The position numbers and the translations under genes are program-made. A stretch of DNA of 20,382 nucleotides from assembly GCA_046757965.1 (NCBI GenBank), contig JBHHZI010000048.1, positions 1 to 20,382 on the forward strand. Reading direction: 5' to 3'. Numbering within the stretch: the stretch's first letter is position 1; every line of letters begins with the position of its first letter. Source of the stretch: JBHHZI01 sp046757965 (GTDB lineage Bacteria > Acidobacteriota > Polarisedimenticolia > SMYD01). This document shows, in pieces, positions 1 to 8,603 of this stretch. Below the pieces are notes generated by a model. It ran no database searches, was not told the origin of the DNA, and saw only the letters and a list, made by a program, of their open reading frames with translations.

Positions 1-718
1 TGAAGCCTCGTCGAACGGTCTGACATAGTCCGAGCCACTCACAGAGGAGAATGCGAGCCGCCGGACGAACAGCGGATCTCGGAAGATCCCGGGACTGGTA
101 CACGTAGACTCCGGGCACCCTTCCACGGACGCCGGACCGGGGCTGAGGCCGGCAGGGATCGGAATCGTCAGTTCTGAAGCGGTCACGGCGGAAACCATGA
201 CGTCCTGCTGCTGAATCTTCACTGTGTCCACTCCGACGAAGGTCGTGAACGGCGTGCCGGCATCATTGAAATCCCGGTTTCGGAAACGCCGCTTGAGAAC
301 GACGTCCACCCCTCCAGCTTCGTCAACACTCGAACTGACGAGGTAGTCACATAAATCTGCCACTCCATCACTGTCCTGGTCTTCGATGACCTCCTCCATC
401 GCAGCAGTCTGACATGAAGAGAGACATCGTGACTTCATCGATTCCGTATTGCGTTGCGAGGTTCACGTCGCCACCAGGTGTCGCGTACGCCATTTCCAGG
501 AGAATGGTCGCTGTTCCGAGCCCACCGGAACAGTGGATCACATGGACGACGAAGCTCTGATCGATGGTCACGGAAACAGGGGGATCGGACGGTGCACAAG
601 CAAAGCCTTGCACGGGGTCTGCCAGCGTGGACAACACGATCTGCGCGTTGGATATGGACGATATTCCTGCAGCCGACAGGCACGTGACAATCAATGCCGG
701 CATCAAGCGCTTTGTCAT
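1..718 (-). pseudogene. Secreted protein with thrombospondin type 3-like Ca-binding motif, frameshifted and cut by the window edge
   Basis: Reading starts at ATG 718, preceded by a GAGGAG ribosome site, and opens with a clear Sec signal peptide (MTKRLMPALIVTCLSAAG, cleavage probably near SNA-Q). The first frame continues as a beta-rich sequence and stops at 368-370. A second minus frame, free of stops from about 462 to base 1, takes over and encodes EDQDSDGVADLCDYL, matching the DxDxDGxxDxxD calcium loop of thrombospondin type 3 repeats. The two frames overlap between about 463 and 371 and differ by one base, so one indel there would restore a single protein running off the left edge. No long homopolymer lies in the overlap, only a short CT-rich run. 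Base composition is lower in GC than the neighbouring core genes. An extracellular or outer-surface role is inferred from the signal peptide; I recognise no specific function. The disruption may be real or a sequencing error. Confidence 0.65.
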
Positions 719-815
719 GGAAAACTCTCCTCGGCAGTGAGATCGACTCCCCGGTCTCGAGATGCCGCCAGATATAGGCCCCCATCTGAACGAATCCGGG
801 GAAGTCATGACTCCC

Positions 816-845
816 CTTATACGCCTGCTTCCGGCGCGGTGTCAA
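816..845 (-). promoter_or_regulatory. Sigma-70-type promoter of the secreted-protein gene
   Basis: On the minus strand a perfect -35 TTGACA (845-840), an 18-base spacer and a TATAAG -10 (821-816, five of six consensus bases) point toward the gene starting at 718. Transcription would start near 809, giving a leader of about 90 bases that ends in the GAGGAG ribosome site. It is one of the two best promoter matches in the window. Confidence 0.7.
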
Positions 846-995
846 GATAATAAACGGCTCCATATCTCCAGCGAATTCTTCCAGCGACCGCCGGTGGTGT
901 TGGCCCCGTGTTCTCGACCGGTTATCCTGCAACCTGGCCCCGGTGCCGGGGCGGTTCTTCGCCGAGATTCTCATGCCGCTGTGGCGGGACGCGCT

Positions 996-1025
996 GTCAC
1001 AACATTGGCCGCACCATAGTAAGAT
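996..1025 (+). promoter_or_regulatory. Weak candidate promoter for the acyl-CoA synthetase gene
   Basis: GTCACA (996-1001), an 18-base spacer and TAAGAT (1020-1025) each match four of six consensus bases. The implied leader to ATG 1120 is about 88 bases. The match is modest and could be chance. Confidence 0.3.
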
Positions 1026-1119
1026 CGGGTCGATGCCGCGCCCCGGCGCGGCCGGCTCCATGAGAGGAAAGGGCGCCGCCAGGCAGGCAGGCGGCCGCAA
1101 CCGGGAAGGGGAGAGTTCC

Positions 1120-3252
1120 ATGTGTCCTCGCCGCAGCCGGCCACGCCGGCCGCGTGGTCTGCACGCGCTGATGTCGCCGCGCTGCGTCGCGGTGGTCGGG
1201 GCGTCGCGCAAGCCGGTCTCCATCGGCCGGGAGATCCTGCGCAATCTGCTCGGCTTCGGCTTCACCGGCACCGTGCACCCGGTCAACATCCATGCCGAGT
1301 CGGTCCACGGGTTGAAGGCCTACCCGTCGGTGGAGAAGATTCCCGATCCGGTGGACCTGGCCGTCATCGTGGTGCCGAAGCAACACGTGCTCGAGGTCGT
1401 GCGCTCCTGCGGCCGCAAGAAGGTGGGCGCGGTGCTCGTCATCACCGCCGGGTTTCGCGAGACCGATGCCGCCGGCGCCCGGCTGGAGAAGCGTCTGGCG
1501 AAAGAGATCGACCGGTCCGGCATGCGCATGGTCGGACCCAACTGCATGGGGCTCATCAACACCGCCGAGGGGGTGCGCCTCAACGCGTCGTTCGCCGCCG
1601 CCCGGCCGGTGCCCGGCTGCATCGGGTTCCTGTCCCAGAGCGGGGCGCTGGGCGAGGCCATTCTCTCCACGGCGGCCGATCTCGACCTGGGCATCGCCCA
1701 GTTCGTCTCCCTGGGCAACAAGACCGACGTGTCCGGCAACGACCTTCTCGAGTTCTGGGAGGACGATGACAGCATCGAGCTGATCCTCATGTACCTGGAG
1801 TCGTTCGGCAATCCGTCGCGCTTCACCTCCCTGGCGCGGCGCCTCACGCGCAAGAAACCGATCATCGCGGTGAAGAGCGGCCGCACCGCCGCCGGCGCCC
1901 GCGCCGCGATCTCTCACACCGGCGCCCTGGCCGGCGCTGACGTGGCCACCGACACGCTCCTGCGGCAGTGCGGCGTCATCCGGGTCTCCACCATGGAGGA
2001 GATGTTCACCCTGGCCCAGGCGTTCGCTCACCAGCCGCTGCCAGCGGGGGACCGCATGGCGGTGGTCACCAACGCCGGAGGGCCGGGCATCCTGGCCACC
2101 GACGCGCTCATCGGCGCCGGCGTGCGGCTGGCCGAGTTCAGCCGCACCACCCGCGGCCGTGTCGAGCGAGCCTTGCCGGCGGAGGCCTCGGCGCAGAATC
2201 CGGTCGACATGATCGCCTCGGCCGACGGCTCCCGGTACGGGGCGGTCCTGGGACCGGTGCTGGCCGACGCCGGGGTGGACGGGGCCCTGGTGATCTTCGT
2301 CACGCCGGTCTACATCGATGCGCTCGCGGTGGCGAAGCAGATCGTGGCGGCCGCCGCCCGGCAGCACAAGCCGGTCCTGACCTGCTTCATGGGGCGCACC
2401 CACTCGGCCGAGGCGGTGGCCTACCTGAAGGCCCACCGCATCCCGGTCTACGCCTTTCCCGAGGGTGCCGCCGCGGCGCTGGCGGCGATGGCGCATCATG
2501 CGGCGCACCGGCGCCGGCCGGCCGGCCGGGTGAGACGCTTTCGTGTGCAGAAGGCCGTCGCCGACAAGGTCATCCGGCGGGCGCGGCGCGCCGGGCGCTC
2601 GTTGCTCGACATCACGGAGGCGGCGGAGCTGCTCACGGCCTACGGCCTGCCGGTGATCGAGGCCTGCGAGGTGGCCGACGCCGCCGGCGCGGTCGGCGCG
2701 GCGCGCCGCCTGGGCTACCCCGTGGTGCTGAAGGCCAGCTCGCCCCGTTTTCCTCACAAGACGGAGGTCGGCGCCGTGCGCCTGGATCTGCGCGGCGGTG
2801 ACGAGCTGCTCGATGCGTTCGATGACATGGCCACCGCCCTGCGCCGCCGGGATCCCGCCACCCGGTTCTTCGTGCAGGGCATGGTGCGGGGTGGTGTCGA
2901 GCTGATCCTCGGCGCCGTGGCCGACCCGGCCTTCGGTCCCATCCTGATGTTCGGACTGGGCGGCACGGAGGTCGAGGTGCTGCGGGACGTGGCGTACTCG
3001 CTCTGTCCGATCACCGACGTCGAGGCGGCGGACCTCATCGGCTCGATACGGGGTTCGGTGCTCCTGGACGGTTTCCGCGGGGCGACACCGGTGGACCGCG
3101 CGGCGGTGGCGGGCTGGATCGGCCGGTTGTCGGCGCTCATGCTGGACTGTCCGCGCATCCGCGAGATCGACCTCAACCCGCTCATCGTCACCTCGCGGGG
3201 CCGCCCCTGCGGCGTCGTCGATGCCCGGATCCGCATGGAGGACGGCGGCTGA
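1120..3252 (+). CDS. Fused ADP-forming acyl-CoA synthetase (acetate--CoA ligase family), alpha and beta domains
   Basis: This 710-residue cytoplasmic protein belongs to the NDP-forming acyl-CoA synthetase superfamily, which interconverts acyl-CoA + ADP + Pi and acid + CoA + ATP. Residues about 18-140 form the CoA-binding Rossmann domain (CVAVVGASRKPVSIG), followed by the succinyl-CoA-ligase-like region with VGPNCMG (138-144) and SQSGALG (172-178). SHTGALAG carries His266, the expected phosphohistidine. The C-terminal third is an ATP-grasp domain with HKTEVGAV (His546, the second histidine used for phosphate transfer in two-subunit ACD enzymes) and ends with the typical EIDLNPLIV. The length is normal for fused members without an acetyltransferase domain. 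I chose ATG 1120 because GGGGAGAG sits just upstream; the frame is open further upstream but that part looks noncoding. Whether the substrate is acetate or another acid cannot be read from the sequence. Confidence 0.9.
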   Translation: MCPRRSRPRRPRGLHALMSPRCVAVVGASRKPVSIGREILRNLLGFGFTGTVHPVNIHAESVHGLKAYPSVEKIPDPVDLAVIVVPKQHVLEVVRSCGRKKVGAVLVITAGFRETDAAGARLEKRLAKEIDRSGMRMVGPNCMGLINTAEGVRLNASFAAARPVPGCIGFLSQSGALGEAILSTAADLDLGIAQFVSLGNKTDVSGNDLLEFWEDDDSIELILMYLESFGNPSRFTSLARRLTRKKPIIAVKSGRTAAGARAAISHTGALAGADVATDTLLRQCGVIRVSTMEEMFTLAQAFAHQPLPAGDRMAVVTNAGGPGILATDALIGAGVRLAEFSRTTRGRVERALPAEASAQNPVDMIASADGSRYGAVLGPVLADAGVDGALVIFVTPVYIDALAVAKQIVAAAARQHKPVLTCFMGRTHSAEAVAYLKAHRIPVYAFPEGAAAALAAMAHHAAHRRRPAGRVRRFRVQKAVADKVIRRARRAGRSLLDITEAAELLTAYGLPVIEACEVADAAGAVGAARRLGYPVVLKASSPRFPHKTEVGAVRLDLRGGDELLDAFDDMATALRRRDPATRFFVQGMVRGGVELILGAVADPAFGPILMFGLGGTEVEVLRDVAYSLCPITDVEAADLIGSIRGSVLLDGFRGATPVDRAAVAGWIGRLSALMLDCPRIREIDLNPLIVTSRGRPCGVVDARIRMEDGG

Positions 3253-3258
3253 GCCGCG

Positions 3259-3288
3259 TTGACAGGCGATCCGGCCGCGTGTCAGGAT
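3259..3288 (+). promoter_or_regulatory. Candidate promoter for hslV-hslU
   Basis: A perfect TTGACA (3259-3264), an 18-base spacer and CAGGAT (3283-3288, three of six) lie 34 bases before the hslV start codon and just after the stop of the synthetase gene. The -35 is strong and the -10 weak. It would let hslVU be transcribed independently. I see no heat-shock sigma or CIRCE-type element. Confidence 0.45.
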
Positions 3289-3321
3289 CTCCTCTTTCGC
3301 ACGCCAGTCCGGAGGTTTCCC

Positions 3322-3858
3322 TTGTTGCCACAGGTCCATGCCACGACGGTGCTGTGCGTGCGTTCCGGCGCGCAGGTTGCCATGGCGTCGGATGGGCAGG
3401 TGACGCTTGACTACGCGGTGATGAAGCACGGCGCCCGCAAGGTGCGCCGCCTGCACGGCGACACCATCATCGCCGGGTTCGCGGGGGGCGCGGCCGACGG
3501 GTTCGCGCTGTTCGGGCGGTTCGAGGAGAAGCTGGAGCAGTACCACGGCAACTTCGAGCGCTCGGCCGTGGAGCTGGTGAAGGACTGGCGCACCGATCGG
3601 GCGCTGCGCCGACTCGAGGCGCTGCTGCTGGTGGCCGATGCGAAGCGCACCTTCGTCCTCTCGGGCACCGGCGATCTGATCGAACCGGACGACGAGGTCG
3701 CCGCCATCGGCTCGGGCGGCACGCTGGCCCTGGCGGCGGCCCGGGCCCTGCTGGCCCACACCGACATGGATCCGCCGGCCGTGGCGCGGGAAGCCCTGCG
3801 CATCGCCGCCGGCATCGATGTGTACACCAACGAGCAGGTGGCGGTCGAGGAGCTGTGA
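3322..3858 (+). CDS. hslV: HslV, ATP-dependent protease peptidase subunit
   Basis: HslV is the threonine peptidase of the HslUV (ClpQY) proteasome-like complex, a double hexameric ring capped by HslU. The 178-residue product is close to the usual length of about 175. After a short leader, HATTVLCV presents the catalytic Thr (Thr8 here) expected at the mature N-terminus. MASDGQVTL, the basic KVRRL, IIAGFAGGAADGFALF, ELVKDWRTDRALRRLEALLLVAD, and IGSGG near the C-terminal third are all family hallmarks. The start is TTG 3322, chosen because GGAGG (3311-3315) lies six bases upstream and the family begins only a few residues before the Thr; TTG 3325 is an alternative. The upstream in-frame ATG at 3259 would add 21 residues unlike the family. 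The stop overlaps the proposed start of hslU, so the two subunits are translationally coupled. Confidence 0.93.
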   Translation: MLPQVHATTVLCVRSGAQVAMASDGQVTLDYAVMKHGARKVRRLHGDTIIAGFAGGAADGFALFGRFEEKLEQYHGNFERSAVELVKDWRTDRALRRLEALLLVADAKRTFVLSGTGDLIEPDDEVAAIGSGGTLALAAARALLAHTDMDPPAVAREALRIAAGIDVYTNEQVAVEEL

Positions 3859-5261
3859 GCGTGGTCTTCTACATGTCAGGTGAGGTGGAGCCCGCCCGGC
3901 CCGAGGGCGATCTGACGCCGAAGGAGATCGTCGCCGAGCTCGATCGCCACATCATCGGGCAGGAGAACGCCAAGCGCGCCGTGGCGGTGGCGCTGCGCAA
4001 CCGCATCCGGCGGATGAAGCTCTCCCCACCCCTCGCCGAGGAGATCGCCCCGAAGAACATCATCATGATGGGCAGCACGGGCATCGGCAAGACGGAGATC
4101 GCGCGCCGCCTGGCCCGGCTGGTGCGCTCGCCGTTCATCAAGGTGGAGGCCACGAAGTACACCGAGGTCGGCTACGTGGGGCGCGATGTCGAGGCCATGA
4201 TTCGCGACCTCACCGATATCGCCATCGAGATGGTCCGGCAGGAGAAGCGCGAGGCGGTCATCAACCGGGCCGGGACGGCGGCCCAGGAGCGCCTCCTGGA
4301 TGTCCTGCTGCCGCCCTTGCCGGCCCGGGCGACGCCGGCGGACCCGGAGCGCGCCCGCGAGGAGGAGCGCCGGCAGCGCCGGCATGCGGAGAGCCGGGAT
4401 CGTCTCCGCGCGGATCTGGTCGCGGGTCGCCTCGACGATCGCACCGTGGAGCTGGACGTTCCCGACGGCAGCATGCCCGGGTTTCAGATCCTCGGTGCCG
4501 CGGGCGAGGAGATGAGCGTCAACATCCGGGAGATGATGCCGGGCCTGATGCAGGGGCGCACGCGCAAGCGCCGCATGCGCGTCGGCGAGGCCACGCAGAT
4601 CCTGGCCCGCGAGGAACAGGATCGCCTCATCGACGCCGACGACGTCAACCGGGAAGCGATCACGCGGGTGGAACAGGCGGGCATCGTCTTTCTCGACGAG
4701 ATCGACAAGGTGGCCGGCAGGGAGTCGTCCCACGGCCCCGACGTCAGCCGGGAAGGGGTGCAGCGCGATCTCCTGCCCATCGTCGAGGGCACCGCGGTGA
4801 AGACGAAGTACGGCATGGTCCGCACGGACCACATCCTGTTCATCGCCGCCGGGGCGTTTCACATGAGCAAGCCGTCGGATCTGATCCCGGAGCTGCAGGG
4901 ACGCTTCCCGATCCGGGTCGAGCTCGAGCCGCTGACCCGGCAGGACTTCGTCCGCATTCTCACCGAACCGGAGAACTCGCTGACCGCCCAGTACGCCGCC
5001 CTGATGCAGACCGAGGGGATCGAGCTGCGATTCGAACCTGACGGTCTGGAGGCGATGGCGGAGTATGCGGTGCGCGTCAACGAGCGCACCGAGGACATCG
5101 GTGCCCGCCGGCTGCACACGGTCATGGAGCGGGTTCTCGACGAGATCTCCTTCGAGGGCGCCGATCTGGCCGACCGCCGCCCGCGCATCGACGCCGCCTA
5201 CGTGCACCGTATGCTCGAGGCGATCGCGGAGGACGAGGATCTTTCCAAGTACATCCTCTGA
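3855..5261 (+). CDS. hslU: HslU, AAA+ unfoldase of the HslUV protease
   Basis: HslU unfolds proteins with ATP and threads them into HslV. The 468-residue product has the family order: the LTPKEIVAELDRHIIGQ lead-in; Walker A GSTGIGKT (73-80), slightly off the usual GPTGVGKT; pore motif GYVGRD (106-111); an inserted I-domain rich in Arg/Glu (about 112-240); Walker B GIVFLDEI (276-283); GAFHMSKPSDLIPELQGR; and the C-terminal DLSKYIL that docks into HslV. It is about 25 residues longer than the E. coli protein, partly at the N-terminus. GTG 3855 overlaps the hslV stop by four bases. GTG 3861 is eight bases after GAGGAG and ATG 3873 is also in frame, so the exact start is open. Confidence 0.94.
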   Translation: MSVVFYMSGEVEPARPEGDLTPKEIVAELDRHIIGQENAKRAVAVALRNRIRRMKLSPPLAEEIAPKNIIMMGSTGIGKTEIARRLARLVRSPFIKVEATKYTEVGYVGRDVEAMIRDLTDIAIEMVRQEKREAVINRAGTAAQERLLDVLLPPLPARATPADPERAREEERRQRRHAESRDRLRADLVAGRLDDRTVELDVPDGSMPGFQILGAAGEEMSVNIREMMPGLMQGRTRKRRMRVGEATQILAREEQDRLIDADDVNREAITRVEQAGIVFLDEIDKVAGRESSHGPDVSREGVQRDLLPIVEGTAVKTKYGMVRTDHILFIAAGAFHMSKPSDLIPELQGRFPIRVELEPLTRQDFVRILTEPENSLTAQYAALMQTEGIELRFEPDGLEAMAEYAVRVNERTEDIGARRLHTVMERVLDEISFEGADLADRRPRIDAAYVHRMLEAIAEDEDLSKYIL

Positions 5262-5283
5262 GGAGCGCGGCCGCGCGGGCCGG

Positions 5284-6375
5284 ATGATGTCGCCTGCCGT
5301 CGTGGTGGGCCTGGCGCTGATGGCGGGACTGTCGGGCTGTGGCAAGAAGGGACCGCCGCGGCCGTCGATTCCTCGCTTTCCCCTCGAGTCGGCGGCTCCC
5401 AGGGCCCGCCAGGCGGGCGACCGGATCGAGGTGCACATCCCCCTGCCGGCGGCCTCGGCGGCCGGCGTGCCGGTGGAGCGGTTCACCGGCGTGCGGCTGT
5501 ACCGGATCGAGCGTCCGGCCGGCCCGGCCGGCGCCCCTCCGCGCATGACCGGGCGCGATTTCCCCGACACGCTGCGGCCGATCCGGGTCATCGAGAATGA
5601 TGAGGCGGCCGGGCTGACGCCGGGGTCGGTCCTCCTGCACACCGAGCCCGTGCCGGCCCTGCGCGGCCACGGCGCCCGGGCGCTGGCCTACGCGCTGCGT
5701 TTCCGCGGCGCCGGCCGCGGCTGGTCGCCCCCCTTCACGCCGGCGGTCGTGGTGGTGTCCTTGCCGGTGCCGCCGCCGCCGGCACACCTGGCGGTGGTCA
5801 TCCGGCCCGATGGCGTGCAGTTGACCTGGGAAGGGGATGCCGCGCCGGTGGCGGTCTTCCGGAGCGCGGCGGGTTCCGCGCCGGAGTTCTTGCCGCGGGC
5901 GGTGGTGGCGGCCGGGGTGGCCACCTTCGTCGATACCGGGGTGCGTTTCGGACAGACCTACGAGTATGTCGTCCGCGCCGTGGCCGGCAACCCGGACGGG
6001 CACGCCTACGGCGCCGCAACGGCGCCGGTTGTGGCCCGCGTGATCGATACCTTCCCGCCGGCGGCGCCGCAGAAACTGGCGGCCCTGGCCCGCGTGGGAG
6101 GAGTCGATCTGTTCTGGCAGCCGGGCGACGAGGCCGACCTGGCCGGCTACCGCGTCTGGCGCCGCCAGATCCCCGACGGTGAGTGGACGCTCATCGCCGG
6201 ACCGGCGATCCCCACCGCGAACTGGTCGGACTACACGGTGGTCGAGGGGTTCGGTTACGAGTATGCGGTCAGCGCCGTGGACACGGCCACGCCCCCCAAC
6301 GAGAGTCCTCGTTCCGGGAGCCAGTCGGTGAGCGTCCCGTACGCTCCGCAGAGTCGCACCCCGGAGCCGCAATGA
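5284..6375 (+). CDS. Lipoprotein with fibronectin type III-like domains
   Basis: The 363-residue product begins MMSPAVVVGLALMAG followed by lipobox LSGC (Cys19), then GKKGPPRP, a common start for small envelope lipoproteins. The rest reads as two or more fibronectin type III-like beta sandwiches. One spans roughly residues 155-255 (VQLTWEGDAAPVAVFRS ... YEYVVRAVAGN) and a second about 258-355 (PAAPQKLAALARVGGVDLFWQ ... FGYEYAVSAVDTATPPNES). It is probably anchored in the outer or inner membrane facing the periplasm and may bind protein or sugar; no catalytic motif is visible. It lies 22 bases after hslU in the same direction, and its TGA overlaps an ATG (ATGA). ATG 5284 and 5287 are both possible starts; no strong ribosome site is seen. 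The family is not recognised beyond the FN3 folds. Confidence 0.8.
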   Translation: MMSPAVVVGLALMAGLSGCGKKGPPRPSIPRFPLESAAPRARQAGDRIEVHIPLPAASAAGVPVERFTGVRLYRIERPAGPAGAPPRMTGRDFPDTLRPIRVIENDEAAGLTPGSVLLHTEPVPALRGHGARALAYALRFRGAGRGWSPPFTPAVVVVSLPVPPPPAHLAVVIRPDGVQLTWEGDAAPVAVFRSAAGSAPEFLPRAVVAAGVATFVDTGVRFGQTYEYVVRAVAGNPDGHAYGAATAPVVARVIDTFPPAAPQKLAALARVGGVDLFWQPGDEADLAGYRVWRRQIPDGEWTLIAGPAIPTANWSDYTVVEGFGYEYAVSAVDTATPPNESPRSGSQSVSVPYAPQSRTPEPQ

Positions 6376-6470
6376 GCGCGGCGGCACCCAGATCGACCGG
6401 CCGGCGCACGGATTCCACATGTCGCACTCCGGATCCACAATGAGCGCGGCCGCACCGGCCGGCGGCACGG
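6353..6470 (+). repeat. Imperfect 68-bp tandem duplication at the lipoprotein/dapF junction
   Basis: Bases 6353-6388 and 6421-6456 match at 32 of 36 positions, and the similarity resumes after a gap of about nine bases (6397-6411 against 6457-6470). Both copies contain the core CAATGAGCGCGG, so the lipoprotein stop with its overlapping ATG and the dapF start are copies of one sequence 68 bases apart. This looks like an old tandem duplication of the gene junction. Confidence 0.8.
6372..6443 (+). other. 23-codon mini-ORF made by the junction duplication
   Basis: ATG 6372 overlaps the lipoprotein stop as ATGA. The frame encodes MSAAAPRSTGRRTDSTCRTP plus three residues and stops at 6441-6443, where the stop again overlaps an ATG, the dapF start at 6440. 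It looks like the former dapF start region stranded by the duplication. It may still pass ribosomes from the lipoprotein gene to dapF. I do not claim a functional peptide. Confidence 0.4.
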
Positions 6471-7282
6471 CGTTCCTCAAGGTCTGCGGGGCGGGCAACG
6501 ACTTCATCCTGGTCGACGCCCGCGCTCTTGCGGCCGGCATCGACGCGCCGCTCTGGGCCCGGGCGCTCTGTCCGCGCGGGAGTGCGGTCGGCGCCGATGG
6601 TCTGCTGGTTGTTGCGGCGTCGGATGTGGCGTTCGTGCGCCTGACCTACTTCAACGCCGACGGGTCCCGGGCTTTTTGCGGCAACGGGACGCTGTGCGTG
6701 GCGCGGTGGGCCCACGAGATGGCCGGGGCGCCGGCCACTGTCGAGGTGGAGACCGACGAGGGCGTGCTCACGGCGCACATCGACCGGCACCGCGTGGAGA
6801 TCGAGCTGCCCCCTCCGAAGACGGTGCGGGCCGACGTCGACCTGGACCCGGCCGGCATGGTCGGCCGCGGCACCTTCGTGGACGTGGGCTGCCCGCATCT
6901 GGTGGTGATCGCCGACGAGCTGCCCGATGATGCCACGTTCGCCGCCCAGGCTCGCCGGCTCCGGCATCACCCCGCCCTGGGTGCGGCGGGAGCCAATGTC
7001 GACCGGGTGCGGGTCGACGATGCCGCCACGCTGTCGATCCGGGTGTTCGAGAGAGGCGTCGAGGCCGAGACCCTGGCCAGCGGCACCGGCTGCCTGGCCT
7101 CCGCGCTGGCCGCCGCGCACCTCGGCCTGGTGACCTCGCCGGTCACCTGCCGGACGCGCGGCGGGGAACGGCTGGTGGTGCGCTTCCGCCGGCAAGGGGC
7201 GGAGTTTGCCGGCGTCCGCCTGGAGGGGTCGGCCCGCCTCGTCTACGCCGGACGGCTCGGTCCCGACGCCGTGCCGGCCTGA
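6440..7282 (+). CDS. dapF: Diaminopimelate epimerase-family protein with Ser in place of the second catalytic Cys
   Basis: DapF interconverts LL- and meso-diaminopimelate for lysine and peptidoglycan synthesis, using two Cys as a thiolate/thiol pair. The 280-residue product has the normal length and fold markers: FLKVCGAGNDFILVD at the start, GADGLLVV, FNADGSRAFCGNGTLCVARW with the first catalytic Cys (Cys80), PHLVV, GANVDRV and FERGVEAETL. The second site, normally A-C-G-T/S-G, reads LASGTGCLAS: Ser214 replaces the Cys, and a Cys occurs four residues later (Cys218). The codon is AGC at 7079-7081, one base from TGC. I start at ATG 6440, which begins the conserved MSAAAP copy and overlaps the mini-ORF stop; ATG 6419 would add seven residues. 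The protein could be a true epimerase with altered chemistry, a related isomerase, or carry a sequence error. Confidence 0.85.
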   Translation: MSAAAPAGGTAFLKVCGAGNDFILVDARALAAGIDAPLWARALCPRGSAVGADGLLVVAASDVAFVRLTYFNADGSRAFCGNGTLCVARWAHEMAGAPATVEVETDEGVLTAHIDRHRVEIELPPPKTVRADVDLDPAGMVGRGTFVDVGCPHLVVIADELPDDATFAAQARRLRHHPALGAAGANVDRVRVDDAATLSIRVFERGVEAETLASGTGCLASALAAAHLGLVTSPVTCRTRGGERLVVRFRRQGAEFAGVRLEGSARLVYAGRLGPDAVPA

Positions 7283-7340
7283 GGCGCGCGCGTCCTGCCG
7301 CGGCGCGGCGGCGCGGTCGCCTCCAGGCGAGGTCAGGCGA

Positions 7341-8423
<1,083 letters not shown>

Positions 8424-8443
8424 GGTGTCTCCTTCGTCGTTTT

Positions 8444-8465
8444 CTGATTCCGGTACCGGATCAGG
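8444..8465. promoter_or_regulatory. Palindrome at the predicted transcription start of the isomerase gene
   Basis: The sequence CTGATTCCGGTACCGGATCA has a perfect 12-base palindrome, TCCGGTACCGGA, with arms that extend almost symmetrically (one extra T in the left arm). It touches the candidate -10 and covers the predicted start point, which is where repressor operators often lie. It could also be a chance GC palindrome or an RNA hairpin in the leader. Confidence 0.4.
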
Positions 8466-8491
8466 ATAGTGCGTGACCCGCCGGCGCGAAA
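8463..8491 (-). promoter_or_regulatory. Candidate promoter of the isomerase gene
   Basis: On the minus strand TTTCGC (8491-8486), a 17-base spacer and TATCCT (8468-8463) lie about 40 bases before ATG 8423. The -10 matches four of six consensus bases and the -35 is weak. Confidence 0.35.
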
Positions 8492-8581
8492 GGTCCGGTG
8501 ATGGGGCGCAGATCGTTGCCCGCTGTGCCGAGGCGGAGATCCGGGTGAGATTCCTCCGCCGCCGGGATCGAGCCAACCGGC

Positions 8582-8597
8582 GCCGCCGGGCGGCGGC
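8582..8597 (-). terminator. GC-rich hairpin after the GAF-protein gene
   Basis: GCCGCC and GGCGGC form a six-pair stem with a four-base loop just past the stop of the minus-strand gene ending at 8604. No T-run follows, so it is at best a weak or factor-assisted terminator. In DNA this GC-rich such a stem could be accidental. Confidence 0.25.
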
Positions 8598-8603
8598 GGC
8601 CGG

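Larger units (their letters stand above)
719..1119. other. Intergenic region between divergent genes
   Basis: This 401-base stretch separates the frameshifted secreted-protein gene from the acyl-CoA synthetase gene. It contains the leader and strong promoter of the minus-strand gene and a weaker candidate promoter for the plus-strand gene, both listed separately. I see no RNA gene, coding ORF with a ribosome site, or repeat in the remainder. Confidence 0.6.

Noticed and set aside
449..850. Plus-strand ORFs opposite the first secreted-protein gene
   Set aside because: The minus strand has a signal peptide, ribosome site and near-consensus promoter; the plus ORFs have none.
997..3759. Minus-strand ORF of 920 codons opposite the acyl-CoA synthetase and hslV
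   Set aside because: It is the antisense of two clearly recognised genes in GC-rich DNA, its composition is Arg/His/Gly-rich without motifs, and it has no promoter or ribosome site.
3876..6540. Long minus-strand ORFs opposite hslU, the lipoprotein and dapF
   Set aside because: They are shadows of plus-strand genes whose products carry diagnostic motifs.
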